64,000 bases of DNA from Prochilodus magdalenae (GCA_024036415.1 JAMWET010001656.1:1-64000), one strand, 5' to 3'; shown: positions 12,001 to 25,695, numbered from the stretch's first letter. Notes: a model not told the origin generated them from the sequence alone. Numbers and translations are program-made.

Positions 12001-15000
12001 CACTGAATTAAATAAAAACAGTAAAACTGCATGCTACCACATGAGGTTTGGCTGAATTATTGATTTGAATTATTGAAAGAGCTGTTTTTGGAAATTAGGT
12101 GTATGGCTGTGAAGAACTTTATTTAAAGCTCAAAAAACACCCACATGATGTGGGTGTTTTTTGTACCTTAAGTCACATTAATAACTTTGTATTCACATAT
12201 TAATAATATACTATATAATAATAACAACGATATAAATATTCATGGTGTTTTCAGTGTTATAAAAAGATTACAAAAAACAACTTATTTAATTTCACAAGTG
12301 TTTGTCAAAGTAAACTTTGTAGGCAATTACACATCCCAGTAACAATTACAACAGCAGTTCACCCATTCAGTTTTATAGGAGAGCATATGCTGATACATCT
12401 ATCTAGATAATTGTGTAATTACATGAGTAAAAAATAAAGCTGATAAACAAGCTGTACTACTGTAATCCATACATAACAGTGAAGACATTACCACTAGTTA
12501 CATTGTTATTACATATATTGTTAATGCATAATTACACAGTTATTAGTGATGCATTATTAATATAAAGTAATGCCAAGAACCATTTACACTATAAAATGAT
12601 TGTAAGTTCAACCTAAAAAATGTTCAAGCCCAGTGAATTCTACTAAGATGAAATAATACCTAACTAATGTTTTATTTTACATTTAGGTGAGTTAAATAAA
12701 TTCAGTTCTATTGCCACACAAAGTATTTCTTAGGATCTCATTTTTATAGTGAATGATAAAGTTATTCACTAAGAGGAAATTCTACCTACTTTATTGATCA
12801 CCTTTCGTCGAAATATCTCTGCATTGGCAAAGTACAGAGGTGAACAATAGCTTACAATTTTCACACCTTCAACCACCATCACCTGTGTAAAAATAGTTTA
12901 TATTCTGAGTAAATTACACATATATATCAATTTAACAGTATGTAAGAACCTGTGAAAGCAAAACAGAGAGCCCTAGGAGTCAGTACCTTATTATAGACTT
13001 TAGGGTTCTTGTACAGGTCTGTATCCATGACCTGAGCCACTTCTGAACCATTACGACTGCAGATCAAACACAAAGTCACCAAAGAGCAACAACAAATACA
13101 GTATAGTGTATTACTCATAGGTAAAGAGCATAGTTCTTTCAGATTTGACTTACAACTGAGTTCGGAAAACCACCACTAGGATGGAGAAGCCCACCCCAAT
13201 CGCAACGCCAAATGGCAAGCTCAGGAAGAACGTTGCCAAGAAAGACACAACCCATACACACTATAGAGGATAGACAATTCAAATTCAATTCAAAGTTAAA
13301 AATGACTAAAATCTATTTTAACTATAGATCCGCCTATATTTTAATCTATTTTTATTTTCTCAGAAAAAAGAAGTGATATAAAATAGAAGTAAAATAAGAG
13401 AGAACACTGGCACTGTTTTATTCCAATGGGGATGGCCTTGATGAGTAAAGCAATGAAATTTGATGCTGAACTAGCAACATTTCCTGTAATAGTGCATTAC
13501 TAACATATAGAATGAGAACAGATTACATCTGGCTACTGTTTTTATCATTTGATGCAAAGTTTTTCCAGTATCCAGTTTAGCTGGTATAGGCCCGAAACCA
13601 ATTCGGGGTATATGATGAATATGAATATGAACTTAGATTAACACAGCATAACTCACACAATCTAACTTGCTCTTCTTCCATAGGTAGTATGGGTCTGAGA
13701 GCTGCAGCAATGTGTTCTTCAGGTTAACTGCTATGAGTGCTCCTAGAACTGACTACAGACAGAGAGGAAGTGACACAATTAATTAGTAGTGCTCAGAAGA
13801 ACACAGAAATAATTAATAAACCTAAGTATGTGTCAAAACATGCTGATGACTCTCACCTTTGGAAGTGGTTTCAGATAGGCCCCCAGTGCCAGCATGGTGA
13901 TCATAACGACTAGCATAACACACAGACTGGCAAACTGGGAATGAGAAATATAATGGTCATAATATATTATATGTCATTAAAATCTATGTAAAACAATATA
14001 TCTATCATGAACTATCTTTGACCTCCCTCAAACAAATGCACCCACTTGCACTATGTTTTCAAAATAATGCACAAACAACTAATACAATTTCGTAAGTGTT
14101 ATATTTCTGATGCTTTTATTGAAACTATGAGGCCTTACCTGTGAGGAGCCCCCTGCACTGTCCACAGCCAGTGTGACAGACAGAGCACAGCAGATGACAT
14201 GGATCTTAAAGAAACCACCCAGGAAGTTACTGCAGCCCAAAGCAAGCATTTCCTGCCAGACAGATAAGTAAAAATTATCATACCTTTAAGTCTCTCATGG
14301 TTTTCCCAGATTCTCAGATTGCCTTATCATCACATTGTGTACCTGATTGGGGTCTACATCGTAGCCATGCTTGGCAGCTAATGTCCTTCCCATGGCCAGA
14401 TTGATGACATATCCAACAATGGCGAGTGAGAAGGCTGTACTCAGCATGTCTTCCCACTGAGACACAGTGGGCAGGATTGGGGCTGGAAAACTGAAAAAAA
14501 GAGACTATAATCTTTCAATGCCCACCACTAGTGAATATGTGCCTCAGTTCACGTGAGACAAAAAAGTGGGGCCAAGCTATTGGTTGTAAGTAACAGTTTT
14601 CCTAAAGCCAATTGGACGTATTTTAAATAGGTTACAGTTTTCTGTTAATAACAGCGAATAAGGAAATAACCTGACAATTTATCCTGTACCACAAAGGACA
14701 ACTATTGATTTTGGAACAGCCTTATGACTGGAGGGTCGTAGTGACAGTTACTGACATAATGACTGAAGAGTCCTTTAGCAAGACACCTAACCCCCAGTTG
14801 CTGCCCGGTGTGTTTGTGTGTTATTTCACAGATGAGTTACATGCAGAAGACAAATTCCTCTGTGTGCAAGCATAAGTACCACGGAATGGGCCTAAACTCT
14901 ACACACAGAAAATGATTAGCCTCAAAAACAGAGGAAATATCTCTTACCCCAAAGGTATTTGTCCTACTATGTCCATGTGGTATTTCTTAGGCAGATCCAG

Positions 15001-18000
15001 TGGCCCAGAAATAGCAGTGGCCACCACCACCTGAGAAATGACAGACAGACATGTATGTTCATGTGCTATAATATGCTTTACTCCTCTAAAATATAATTCA
15101 TAAATAACATAGTCACAACTATTTACGCACTATGATGATCTCCATGGGGATTGGAAAGGGAATTTTGTGGCGGTAGCGAGCACTCAGTTCTTTCACTATG
15201 ATCAGCACCACAGAACTGACCAGGGCAAAGACCAGAGAGGCTATGTTGGTTTCAGGCAAACCCTTGCATATGTCAATAAAGGTCTAAAACATAGAAACCA
15301 CAGGATAAACATACATACAGAAAGAAAACCTGTTAACATTTCACCTAAATCCTCTACATAACATAAACATGTCATGGCAGATATAATATCACAAATGTGT
15401 TTATTAATTTAACAGTGCTACGTTACCATTATCTGTAATTGGTATGGCAGATATCATATCATGTTTGATGTCATGATGGCTTAAATCACATGTATTTTTT
15501 ACTTTTTGCTGTATATTCAGGGCATTAAATACCATGCCATCAATTGAGACAACTGCTTGTGAACTGCTTGTACAAATTTTCCAGAGACATGCTGAACTGC
15601 TTTCACATCCACATCTTGAAATTGACAACTACAGGATACTTTATACTATTTATTAAAATTGTATTCTATTTATTAAAATGTTATACTATAATAATCAATA
15701 ACAATAATAATCTATATCTATACTCACATGGCAGCTTGACACAAATATTTTAATGCTGATTTACAGTGAATACCAGACATATGTACTTACATAGACGACA
15801 GCCAAAGGCCCACTGTATGGTGGAACGGTAATCCCAAAGATGTATTTAAGCACAGATATGAGGATCTGCAGCCCTGCAGCTGTCATAAAGCCTCTAACGA
15901 AAGACTCGGAGAGGTATATGGCCACAAATCCAAACTGCATCATGCCTAGACCAATCTGTTAACATGAACCATCAAAGTTACACACGTTACTCCTAATTCA
16001 GTTGATACAGAACAACAAGACGGCTGAGACAGCCCATTAAAATCCCTGGAAACACTAATAATATAGTGCACAATAATAAAACGTCAACCTAAAAATCCTA
16101 CTTCCTAGTATTTTGATGAGCTTGCATGATTAAAATCAGTGCATATTCAGGTCTTTTTGTAGACTATTCCTGCTGTGTTCAAGATTCAAAAAAACTATTA
16201 TAAAGCTTGTATATAATGTTAAAGAAAGGAAAACGTTTTTAACAACTATATTGCAGTATGGGAATCCAGGGAATTTCTGGTTGAATGAAGAAATGAAGAA
16301 CCAGATAAAGGGATGGACAGATGGGAGGCTGTCAGACAGCTGGGTTGCTTGGTTGTTAGCCTGTGTTAGACAAGCTTTTCTGACTTAAACACAAAGAGCA
16401 TGTGAAGGGACATTGTTTTTATGTGGCAGGGAGAACCTACATCTTCCTAGTAAATCCTAGTGAGGGTTCTACTCCCATAACAGCTTCCTAATATTAGTTC
16501 ACGGTGAAAGAGAGGAATTTTGCATCAGCCGTTTAGCTGGCTTTAAAAAGCTATTTAGAGGACTTTGTACTTTGCACATGTATAATGTGAATTAAAAGAA
16601 AGAGATGATTAAATGATTAATCTGCTCAAAAAGAAAATACGGATTAAGGTTTCCTGGAGCTTTAATGCAAGAATGCACTGCGTTATTCAGTTGGGGAGGG
16701 GAGAATCCTTTAGTCACCTGTATGATGGCGGTCAGACAGGCCAGAGTGCTTGATATGCCCAGACGGACCTCATTCATCTTCTCCTCATCCACTATAGTGG
16801 CATTAAGGGTGGCATTGAAATGGGTGAAATCTGACTCTGGTGCCAGCCTCAAACACACCATACCCACCATTATACTCAGCACAGCAAAAGTACCTATGTG
16901 AATAAATAAAAAAATTTACACCATATACTTAATACAAACAAACAGACATATTATGATGATGCAGAGAACATTTATGACCCAGGTCAAATCAAAATGCTGA
17001 ATTGATTTAAACTGAAATGAAGAATTTGTGTCAGAATTAAATCGAAAATCACCTTAAAAAGCAATCAGGTCACAACTAAATTACATTTTACTGTGTGATG
17101 CTTTAAATGTAAATGTATTAAGATTATGTAAAACAGCAATAAATTCATATTACATTAGCTAGCTAGCCAGCAAAGCTACCTCCAATAGTAGGCCATTTCA
17201 GACGCAGCCATTGTATTTTGGCAGGAGTAGCATGGAATTTGTGCCACAATGAAGCGCAAGTGGGATACCTCTAACAGACTAATATAGCTACTTATTCACA
17301 GCTTCTGATTCATTTGGCTCTTTGCTTACATCATCTGATTCGTTTGGCTCTTTATTCACAGGTTCTAATTAGTTTGACTCCTTCTTTGCGATCTTTGATT
17401 TGTTTGTCTCCTTGTTCACAGCTTCTAATTCAGTTGGCTCCATATTCAAAGCTTCTGATTTGTTTGGCTCTGTATTCACAACACCTGGTTTGGTTCCTTA
17501 TTCACGACTGATTAATTTGTCTTCATATATGCAGCTCCCGATATGTATGACTCCTAACTTGCATCCTCTGATTCAAGTTGTGAATAAGTAGCTACATGCA
17601 GCCTGGTTAGGAATAGTAATCTGAGGTTAGGATTGTAAACTATTCTGTCGATTGGTTCGGGTTTAAGCTCTCTCATGGCTGGACTGAACTCTGAAGTTGT
17701 TCCTGAACTCTGTTGGACTTGGACTGTTTTAAATCTTTGAGAAATCTTTACTCTTTGCTGATTGTGAGGATCTGACCAATGTTTTCTAATAGTCATGCAA
17801 ATTTAAACAGCACATAGGCCTAGTCGTGTGTAACTGCACCATCCTCATCTTATATAAAGAAAGTGCCCATTGTAAAGAGGTAAAGAGTGTGCATTCCATT
17901 TAACATTGTTCTACTGTATTAGTTGCATTTTAATTTGACTCGCCAAGAAATGGTGAAAATTAAAATGTTGACTTCATATACCATTTTCAAATGACTCATC

Positions 18001-19062
18001 ATAAAAAAATATTTACATTTAAGCATTTTCAGTTGAAATATGAAGTATGCTACTTGATTATAAGATCATTTTGAAAGGGCTTGCAATTATGTAAATGTTT
18101 TCTTTGCTGTCCTTTGTTCAAGAATTGAGTTTTTTTGTCAAAATGGGTATATAAACTAAACTCATTAATGTCTTCAGCTAATCTAATAAATTCATATTTG
18201 AAAACTTACCTGGCACCATTTGGTGTGCTGTGCCCATGAAGAAGTATGGAATGAGAGGGAAGAAGGAAGAATAAAGCCCATTGACTGGTGGGAGGTTAGC
18301 CAACAGAGCAAAGGCCATGCCTAAATAAAGAGATGCAAATCTAATTAATTATATAGATGACATGATATGAATTCCCTATCTGAGTACTACTGCAAATAAT
18401 TCTTACACTCAGCCTAACCTCTTGTAAAGCAGGATCTGACAACCATAATTGTAGAAAAAGAGATAACATGGTACTGCATCTTGCTCAGTTGCTTTCCTTA
18501 TCTATGAACATAGCTGTTTTGTGTTGTGCTTTTAAAATAGGTAAATAGTTCTGCTCTACGATTATATTGTCTACAGACCCTGAGGAACCTGGATGGTGCC
18601 GGCGCTGACTCCGCTGATAACATCAGTCAGGAGGTTCTGTCTGAAGTTGTATTTGGGTAGCCAGCTGAGCACTGGCAGGTGTCTGAGGAGAACACCTTTT
18701 AGCCTCTCACTGGAACAACTGCATCATTTACACACAGACACACACACAAATACAAACACACACAGTTACTGGTCCAAAATCTTTAAAGTTAAAAACTTTC
18801 AGCAAAGTTCTCACACACTACATAATATATCACAGTAGTTATTAATAGTTACTGGGTAATTTGTTGCTGTTATTGGAAAACAACAACCTTAGGATTAATA
18901 ACACAGTCATAAACAAAGTGAGAGTGTTTTGACTTACCTGAAGACCTTCTTCACTTTGTCACCAAGAGGAAAGCGTCTCCTCTTTCTTTCAAATTCCTCA
19001 TCAAATTCTGGTTGAGAATAAGCTGGCCGGTTTACTGCGTAGCAAGGACGAACTGGTTGCAT
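9020..19062 (-). CDS. slc26a9: SLC26A9 anion channel/transporter (20 coding exons, complete)
   Basis: Exons: 19062-18938, 18709-18579, 18320-18210, 16893-16718, 15955-15791, 15283-15131, 15030-14948, 14490-14343, 14252-14139, 13934-13857, 13752-13657, 13260-13154, 13056-12987, 12882-12790, 11771-11616, 11390-11154, 10881-10827, 9539-9403, 9202-9140, 9031-9020; phases agree throughout, giving 769 residues (human 791). Residues closely follow human SLC26A9: GMAFALLANLP.VNGLYSSFF, FGFVAIYLSES.., DICKGLP, AMGRTLAAKHGYDVD, SVLGALIAVNLKN. A membrane domain (about 70-500) is followed by a STAS domain whose variable insert (exons 15-16, Lys-rich then Pro/Ser-rich) differs most. SLC26A9 conducts or exchanges chloride in airway, stomach and kidney epithelium. 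The last exon encodes only EMF and a stop after EEEHDLEQ, so the human PDZ-type tail is absent. A6-type transporters were considered and fit less well. Confidence 0.95.
12131..12163. repeat. Perfect 33-base palindrome in slc26a9 intron 14
   Basis: Two arms of 16 bases, CAAAAAACACCCACAT and its exact reverse complement, flank one G. It would fold into a tight hairpin on either strand. It lies between coding exons 14 and 15 of slc26a9, with no transposon hallmarks seen around it. Confidence 0.9.
17285..17594. repeat. Minisatellite element with 16-base terminal inverted repeats (slc26a9 intron 3)
   Basis: TAGCTACTTATTCACA at 17285-17300 is exactly inverted at 17579-17594. Between them lie about seven degenerate copies of a unit near 30 bases long (CTTCTGATTcrTTTGGCTC followed by TwTATTCACA). 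The unit length is a multiple of three in most copies, giving a repetitive Leu-rich open frame that I regard as non-coding. It looks like a small non-autonomous transposable element with an internal tandem array. Confidence 0.75.
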
Positions 19063-19751
19063 TGTGTTGAGGGAACCTTAGCCCAGAATCATTCACTAAG
19101 CATGAGATCAAATAAAATAATAACGTGTCATTAACACAACCTTCAGAATAAGGCCTATTTCATTGATGCCTAATGCAATATTCGAATTATATCTGAATAT
19201 ATAAATGCATTTGGTTAGATGGAGACATATTGGACACCAAAAGACAAAAAGTGTAAATATGGCTAAATATTAATGTAGAAAGTGTTATTCATACTTGCTG
19301 ATAAACCTCTGCTGTACAGCACTGAGAGTTCCTTATCTGACCTTGAGAGGATATGTTTGAGCAGTACTTAACAATAGCATAGTCACCCTATTTAGCTTAC
19401 AGCCATACAGATGCATGTTTAAAAATGAAGATTAACAAGGTAATTTCTTCTCTTTTAGAAAAAGCACAGCAAAAATAGTATATCGTCATTGTTTATACAT
19501 TCACACAGAATATATAAGTTCACATACAAGTGCTTATATGCAAGCAAAAATGGTTACATCATGTAAAGTGTGGACATGTGGACATTTCCAAAGCATGAAA
19601 AGCATGAATGAATAAACAAGCTACAGTGTATATGACCATTTTATCACTTAAATTCTGACTCCACCACTACTATCACTGGGTATATAACACACCATTTTTT
19701 TATCAGACAAGCCACAGTCATTTACAAAAATTCAAAGAGGTTTGTTCTTAC

Positions 19752-19866
19752 CTGTTTCATAGGTGTTCAGTGTATCTAACCACACACTTCAGGTCTGACA
19801 ATCAGAAGTTTAGAGTGGTGTAATTTTCAGATCATCGCTTTCTTGAGATTAGAGGCTGTTATATAC
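19752..19866 (-). promoter_or_regulatory. slc26a9: TATA promoter and non-coding first exon of slc26a9
   Basis: On the minus strand TATATAA occurs at 19865-19859. Downstream a splice donor (AACAG|GTAAG, exon end 19752) would join to an acceptor whose exon starts at 19095, 33 bases upstream of the ATG at 19062. The transcription start is therefore inferred near 19830. No upstream ATG in good context is seen in this short leader. Confidence 0.55.
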
Positions 19867-19869
19867 TTG

Positions 19870-22319
19870 TACAATCATACCTGGGGAGGAGCTTAACAAT
19901 GGTCTTGAATATTACCTTTGTTTGCAAAGTCACCTACACTAGCCTTCTTTTCATTACAGCTCCAAAAACAGGAAATAATTTTAGTAAATAAACATATGCA
20001 TCATTCACAAATGAATGGAATATCACTGCTGTGTGTTGTGACTAAATAAAGTTTTACATCTTACAGAAAAAAAAGAACAATCTTAAACTATGAAGAAAAC
20101 TTCCCAAATACAGGCATTTATATTGATCATTCATCATGAATTTTTCACACAATGTAAAGGCTAACTGGTGTTTTCAAATTATGCAAAATAAAAAGTGGTA
20201 AAGTGATTTCACCCACTTAAGCCATAAAAAACAATATTATGAAATTGGCCATAGAAACCATGGATCAAACATGCTGTCAATCTACTTTTTATCAATATCC
20301 ATATTTTTTCAGGAAAGGGAAAAACTGCTTCAGATAACAGGTTTGTCTTAAACTTGTACATATAATTGCCAATATTGTATTGCAATATGCTCTGATTCAG
20401 GTGTTACTGTTTTCTAATCCCATCTCCTTGTAGTGTCTATATGTGGAGAAAATTCAAGAAAACACTGAATCACCTAATAAAGAGCGCCATACAGTGGAAT
20501 GTGAACACATACTTTTTAAGAAAATATACACATATTCAGAAAAAAATCAGTTTTAGACCAAAGTGCAAAAAGAAAACTGGATACTGCACAGTCCTTGAAT
20601 TAGATAATTGTATTTTTTTATATTTAACAATTACAGTACGAGCCTTAACTCAACTTGTTAGTTCATGTCCTTGGCCATACTCAACACAACTCATACTATA
20701 CCACAGCTACAATTCTGGTTTTCACATCATTTCCCATCAATGTAATGACTTACCCAGCTCTAAAAAGTTTTGAATACAGCGCTGTGGACAAGCAGGCATG
20801 GAGAAATGATGTTAACTAAAAATATCATATTTCAGCTCCTGCTTCCATCACACCTAGCACTGAAAAGTCTTGTTAACTCAAGACGCCGTCTCTGTTCCCA
20901 CAATATGGAACAGGTGTTGTTATTTCTGATTAGCCTTAACTTCCAACACAGGGGTAATGCATGTCAGGTAGCTCCTTTTTTATACCAGTTTGCCATGACA
21001 ATTATCACTTAACAGATGAGTTATATGTGTATTTGGGATAGAAAATCCAAAATGCGCAGCAATCCAGCCCTTCAGGACATGGACTTCCCCACCTCTGACG
21101 CACAGTGGCTCTAGTTACACTGAATCACCCTTTCAATTCCACTCAGCCTTTTATACCTTCATTTACATTCTTCTGCACTCAGTTCCAGACATTTAAATTC
21201 TTTAATGGGTCTATGTGCACTTTGACAAAGGTACAACATAAAAAGTCAAATAACAAGTGTAGAATTGTGTAAAGTCATTGTAGTGACCTTGAGCAATTTA
21301 CATTTTCAAGTGTACCACACAAACACTTGGTGATCTACGGGCGATTGCACAGCAGATTCTTCTCCAGTCCATTCAATACACATATACTGCGGCACTCATG
21401 TTCATCAACTGTCTCAAACAAAGAGCATTAACTTAGAATGAGAAACATTTGTCTATACAAATGTATGTATAATTATATAAAAGCCATGGGTCTAGGCAGA
21501 CATTCATGTTTGAAATACATCAGTGCACCAGTCTGGTCATACTGCATTTAAAAAAAAAATAATTAAACATATTGCTCGATTGATAACATTTAAAATGTTA
21601 CAATACTGATATCTTAAAGTACATGTGTGTCCCACTGGGAAAGGTGGCAAAGCATTGCCAAGATTCTTGATTTCTTTAGTGAATTTTGCTGTGTTTTAAC
21701 TCCCACAAATATGTAAAACAGGAAATTGCGTAAAAGAGATATTGCTCAGGTTATGCTCATAGTTAAAGTATATTTGACACATTAAAAATGCAGATTATGG
21801 CAAACACAGTAATTTGTGTTCATGTAAATAACAATAAAATACATTAAACTACATTAAATCAAAACATGAAAAGTCCACAAAGACGGAAATTTGCAACCGC
21901 AAGCTTTTAGAAACAGCTGCGTGCATTTCCTCAGTGCTCTTTCGAGCAGATCCTTGCCTCATAGTTTGATAATAATAAGTACCTTGTGACATTCAAATGC
22001 AGGATTTTTCCAAGTCTCTCAATAGCTTTTAACCCATACTATAATACAATGTGAATCATTTAAGTATCATCTTTCATTTAAACAATGTAACAGGAATGGG
22101 ATGCAGAGTTTCCTATAGGACTGATTCATGATCAGAGGAAAGGATAAACGGACAGTGCCAGGTGTTTGTGCTGAAAACAGAAAGCGCTGTGTGACAGAGG
22201 ACGTTTATCCACTTCTTCCTGCTTGGCAAGCTTTTCGCTTTCCCACCCACCTCATGACTGGCAGGTAAAGCCACCAGCTGGCAAGAACAAATCTGCTTAG
22301 TTCAAAAGGCGTAGCCAAA
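19870..22319. other. Intergenic between slc26a9 and slc48a1, including slc48a1 3' UTR
   Basis: No gene is seen. A second copy of the TCATCATGAA.TTTTCACAC repeat lies at 20128-20210. ATTAAA on the minus strand at 21206-21201 is a possible poly(A) signal for slc48a1, giving a 3' UTR of about 1.1 kb; this is weak evidence. Small frames at 20441-21012 have no protein features. Confidence 0.5.
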
Positions 22320-24052
22320 TCAGAAGTCACTGAGAATGCTGATGTCGGCAAACTCCTGGCGGTACCGGTAGGAATACAGGCCAAGCAGGAAGGCCCACTT
22401 AAACGTGATGAAACTCCAAACACATGACAGATAAAAACTTTTGGGTTCTGTCAACGCTGTGAAAAGAAAGAGACAGAATTAGCTTAACTGAATACTCAAA
22501 TGAAGCCTGAAAATACGGTTGTTTTAAGACAGAACACTGAAGTACAAACTTCCTTATTTACATGTAAGATACTGGCCTAACAACATCTTGAGTAAATACC
22601 TTAACCTGTCTGCTATGGGTATAAAATGCAATATTACAAGATAACTAGTATTTCCATATTAATTAAACTATGCTTCCTGAGTACAGACAGCCATTTCCAA
22701 CGCAAATGACCTCTGATTGAGCAGTTAGAAATGTCAATTTTCAGCAGTCTTGTAAATGTCACTCCAATTGTGTGGTGTAAATGTAAATATGGTGATTTTT
22801 TTTATTTATTTGTCTCTGTAAAACTGTCAGTAGACCACCTGGATTCAGTGGACTGTATGGCACAGTTAAAGAAATTGTTGCAGCACTATTTGTCAATGGC
22901 AGAATCTGAAATCACCCTCCCCTTCCTATATAGTGCATTATGCAAGTTCTGGATTCTACACCAAAACAGTGCACTGTTCAGTATGGAACTGTGCACACAA
23001 GACTAAACCCAAATACCTTTTTATTCAGGAAAAACTATTTTTCCAGCAGTTTAAACTGTTCAAAACTAACTGCAGCATCTACTACACTGATGCAAAGCCA
23101 GTGTCTGAATACCAAGAGTAAATCATGAAACGGAATTAACTGTAATCACAAAAAAATAGTGTATGCTGAAATACCTGTCAAACACTTACCTTGCTTTTTA
23201 GTAATAGCAAGAGTCATGAAGGTGGCGAAAGCAGCAACAGCCAGCATTGAGAAAACTGTACTGGCAATTATGAAGAGCCTGAGTCCCTTTAGCCAAGTGC
23301 GCCAGTAGTCTTGAATATACATTATGTGTGTAACCAGAACCCAAAGGGCCAGCACACCTGCAAACAGACATATACACACAGACACACACACGCACACCTA
23401 TGATATACCATTTCAGCCACAGTAAGTCTTTTAGCTGATTCTACAACAATGTCAAACAACATACACAAGAAAACCCCAGTGTCAAATTAGCTAGTATCTA
23501 CAGTGCAGAATATAAACACTGCGTCTTTTAGTTCCAGATATACGAACAGTAACCCTGAGGTAAATACTGTTTTCTGTATATAAACTTAAGTAAGTATGCA
23601 TTGATTTGATTAATGCATTCCAGATATTGTCAGATACCGGTCAAACCTTTCAATGGACTAAGGTGTCTGAGGGCTATGGTTAGCTACGCTCGCTAAGTTG
23701 TTTAAAATACCATGCTAACCGGGCAGCTAGCTTGCTTACATGTTCAGCTAAATTCCCACTGACTCCGGTTTGCAGTTTAGTTTTGCTAGCTAGGCCCATT
23801 AGCCAAACTACAAGTAAACTTGTATAATAAAAAAGGCTTATTTTACAAGAACACTTCATGATATTTTCTAACATTATTAGGACAGTGAGCGTAAGAGACC
23901 AGCTTCCCAGGCAGTTGTTTACCTGACAACCCGCCCATTGCCGCCGTCCATGGCTGCCAGTAAACCACATTCCAAACGATAAAAGCCGAAACTCCAAATA
24001 AGACGCCAAACGAGGCATAGCCTAGACTGATGTACGTCCTATTCGGTCCCAT
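22320..24052 (-). CDS. slc48a1: Heme transporter HRG1 (complete, 3 exons)
   Basis: Exons 24052-23923, 23357-23190 and 22456-22320 join in phase (1 and 1) into a 144-residue protein; human SLC48A1 has 146. SLC48A1 moves heme out of the endo-lysosomal lumen into the cytosol, for example during red-cell recycling. The protein has four predicted membrane segments. Conserved stretches include YxQPxTAAMGGLx[25 protein letters not shown] (with the histidine of TM2), SLxxxYLSxVWSFIxFKWAFLL and the carboxy-terminal [10 protein letters not shown], whose acidic dileucine-like part is thought to direct lysosomal sorting. Both introns have GT-AG ends. It lies head-to-head with rapgef3, the same neighbour as in mammals. 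Teleosts often keep two copies (a and b); I cannot say which this is. Confidence 0.96.
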
Positions 24053-24225
24053 TAATGACGAGATGCTACAATGTGAAGGTCGAGCAAACGGACAAACGTT
24101 CAGGAAAAGTCTATGAGCGGATTACAGCGCTCGGATGATTATGTAATAACACAGGCAGCTCTGCTCATTAATACGGTACGGCTTCTTCATATCCTGCTTG
24201 CTCAAGCCCGGGCTTTACGCGCATA

Positions 24226-24239
24226 GCGCCATCTACTGC
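24226..24239 (-). promoter_or_regulatory. CTCF-like motif upstream of slc48a1
   Basis: The minus strand reads GCAGTAGATGGCGC, one mismatch from the CTCF core consensus. It sits about 175 bases upstream of the slc48a1 start, in a locally GC-richer stretch, between the divergent slc48a1 and rapgef3 genes. Confidence 0.35.
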
Positions 24240-25594
24240 AAATAACAACAACGACAACAACAACAGCGAAAACAACAACGACGACGACAATAGTAACAAT
24301 AGAAAATATTATTATTTATATTATTATTATTATTATCAAGCGTACAATATACGTCCTTTTTGTGCCATACCTAAAATGTATTTAAGGTCCACCAGTTTTC
24401 TAACATTTCTGATCAATTTAGTCCTTGATATATAACAGAGTCATTCAGAGTGGTGTGTCATGAAATTATTAATTCGAGAGAACCTTACAGACAACAGCAT
24501 CACAATGACTACAACATAAAGATAGCCATTTCATAAGCTATCCAAAACCACCAGCCTACCTTTTTGAAGACTGTTTAGCCTCACATTGATCCCCTGTACC
24601 CATTCACCATAGATGGATTAAAATACATTTTAAGCCATTTGTTTAAGATATCATACATAGTATATCTAACCACTTCATGTAATAGCTGTCTGTGAAGGAG
24701 TTTTAGAGGCGTTGTAGTCTTCAGATGTCTGCTTCCTATCACAACCACTCAATTTCTATGTAGAGAAATAAATCAGTTTTTCGTTTATTGTGGTAGGAAT
24801 CAGACACCGATGTTGTGCAGATTTCCTGTAGTAAAGAACTTCAACAATGTTTACCTAATTAAAATTAAAGGAAGAGACTGATTGAAGGAAGTACAGATAT
24901 GCCATGCAGTTCAGATCGAGATTTATTCAGATGCAGACATGATGTTTATTTCCTTTGTGGCTGTTGTAACGGTCTGACAGCTCAGTTCCTGCATAAACCA
25001 CAATGCATGCCAAGCTAGGTATTAACTTCTGAAACCCCAAGACATGAATGAAGGCCCGCACTTTTGTTCTTTTATTTTGTTAGTATATAATTAACATGTA
25101 ACTTTCATACAGAATTCTCTCAAGTAATTATAGAATAATGAGTCTTATAATTACATAATAATAGGTATATTACTGAAAAGTATTATTGGGAATTTATCTG
25201 TAGAGTTTTAAGCATTTTGGCATACTTTAATATGTGAAATGCTTTATTTTTCAGAAATCAGAGTTGTTTACAGAGGCAGTAGCGGGAATCAGGTGTTTGC
25301 TGTGGTTAATGTCTTTGAAAGCTACCCCACAGAAGGTTATTAAATCAAATGGCTATGAATACATGGCATGTTGCCTCAGACATTGTTTTACAATAGTTGT
25401 GAGATAAGGATCTGGTTTAATCCATTAATAGTGGAGAAGGACATGCAGGGCATTGTAAGGCAAAATAGTCTTCAAAATCTTTTGTCATATTAACCCCTAT
25501 TTTACTGTAATCAACATAAAGTGCAGTAGACTAGGGTAGGTTAACTGCTTATTCTGGACAGTAAATAAGATGGATAAACATCCGGAGGCTTGGT

Positions 25595-25695
25595 GCCTAT
25601 GAAATTCAATCAAATCAAAGTTTGTCACATGCATAATCATACACGGAACTACCAGCAAAGAAATGCTTTGATAACTGATCACTCACGTGACCAGA
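25595..25695. repeat. Fish interspersed repeat fragment
   Basis: AATTCAATCAAATCAAAGTTTGTCACATGC, followed by ACGGAACTACCAGCAAAGAAATGCTTT, resembles the end of a common teleost element with the pattern CAAATCAAAGTTTATTTGTCACAT..GAAATGCTTT. Identification is from memory. Confidence 0.5.

Noticed and set aside
17314..17591. Leu/Ser-rich repetitive frames in slc26a9 intron 3
   Set aside because: They come from a degenerate 30-base minisatellite inside an inverted-repeat element; no splice sites or homology.
23680..24018. A 112-codon minus-strand frame overlapping slc48a1 exon 1
   Set aside because: Different frame from the conserved HRG1 reading; it runs through the intron and lacks similarity to anything I know.
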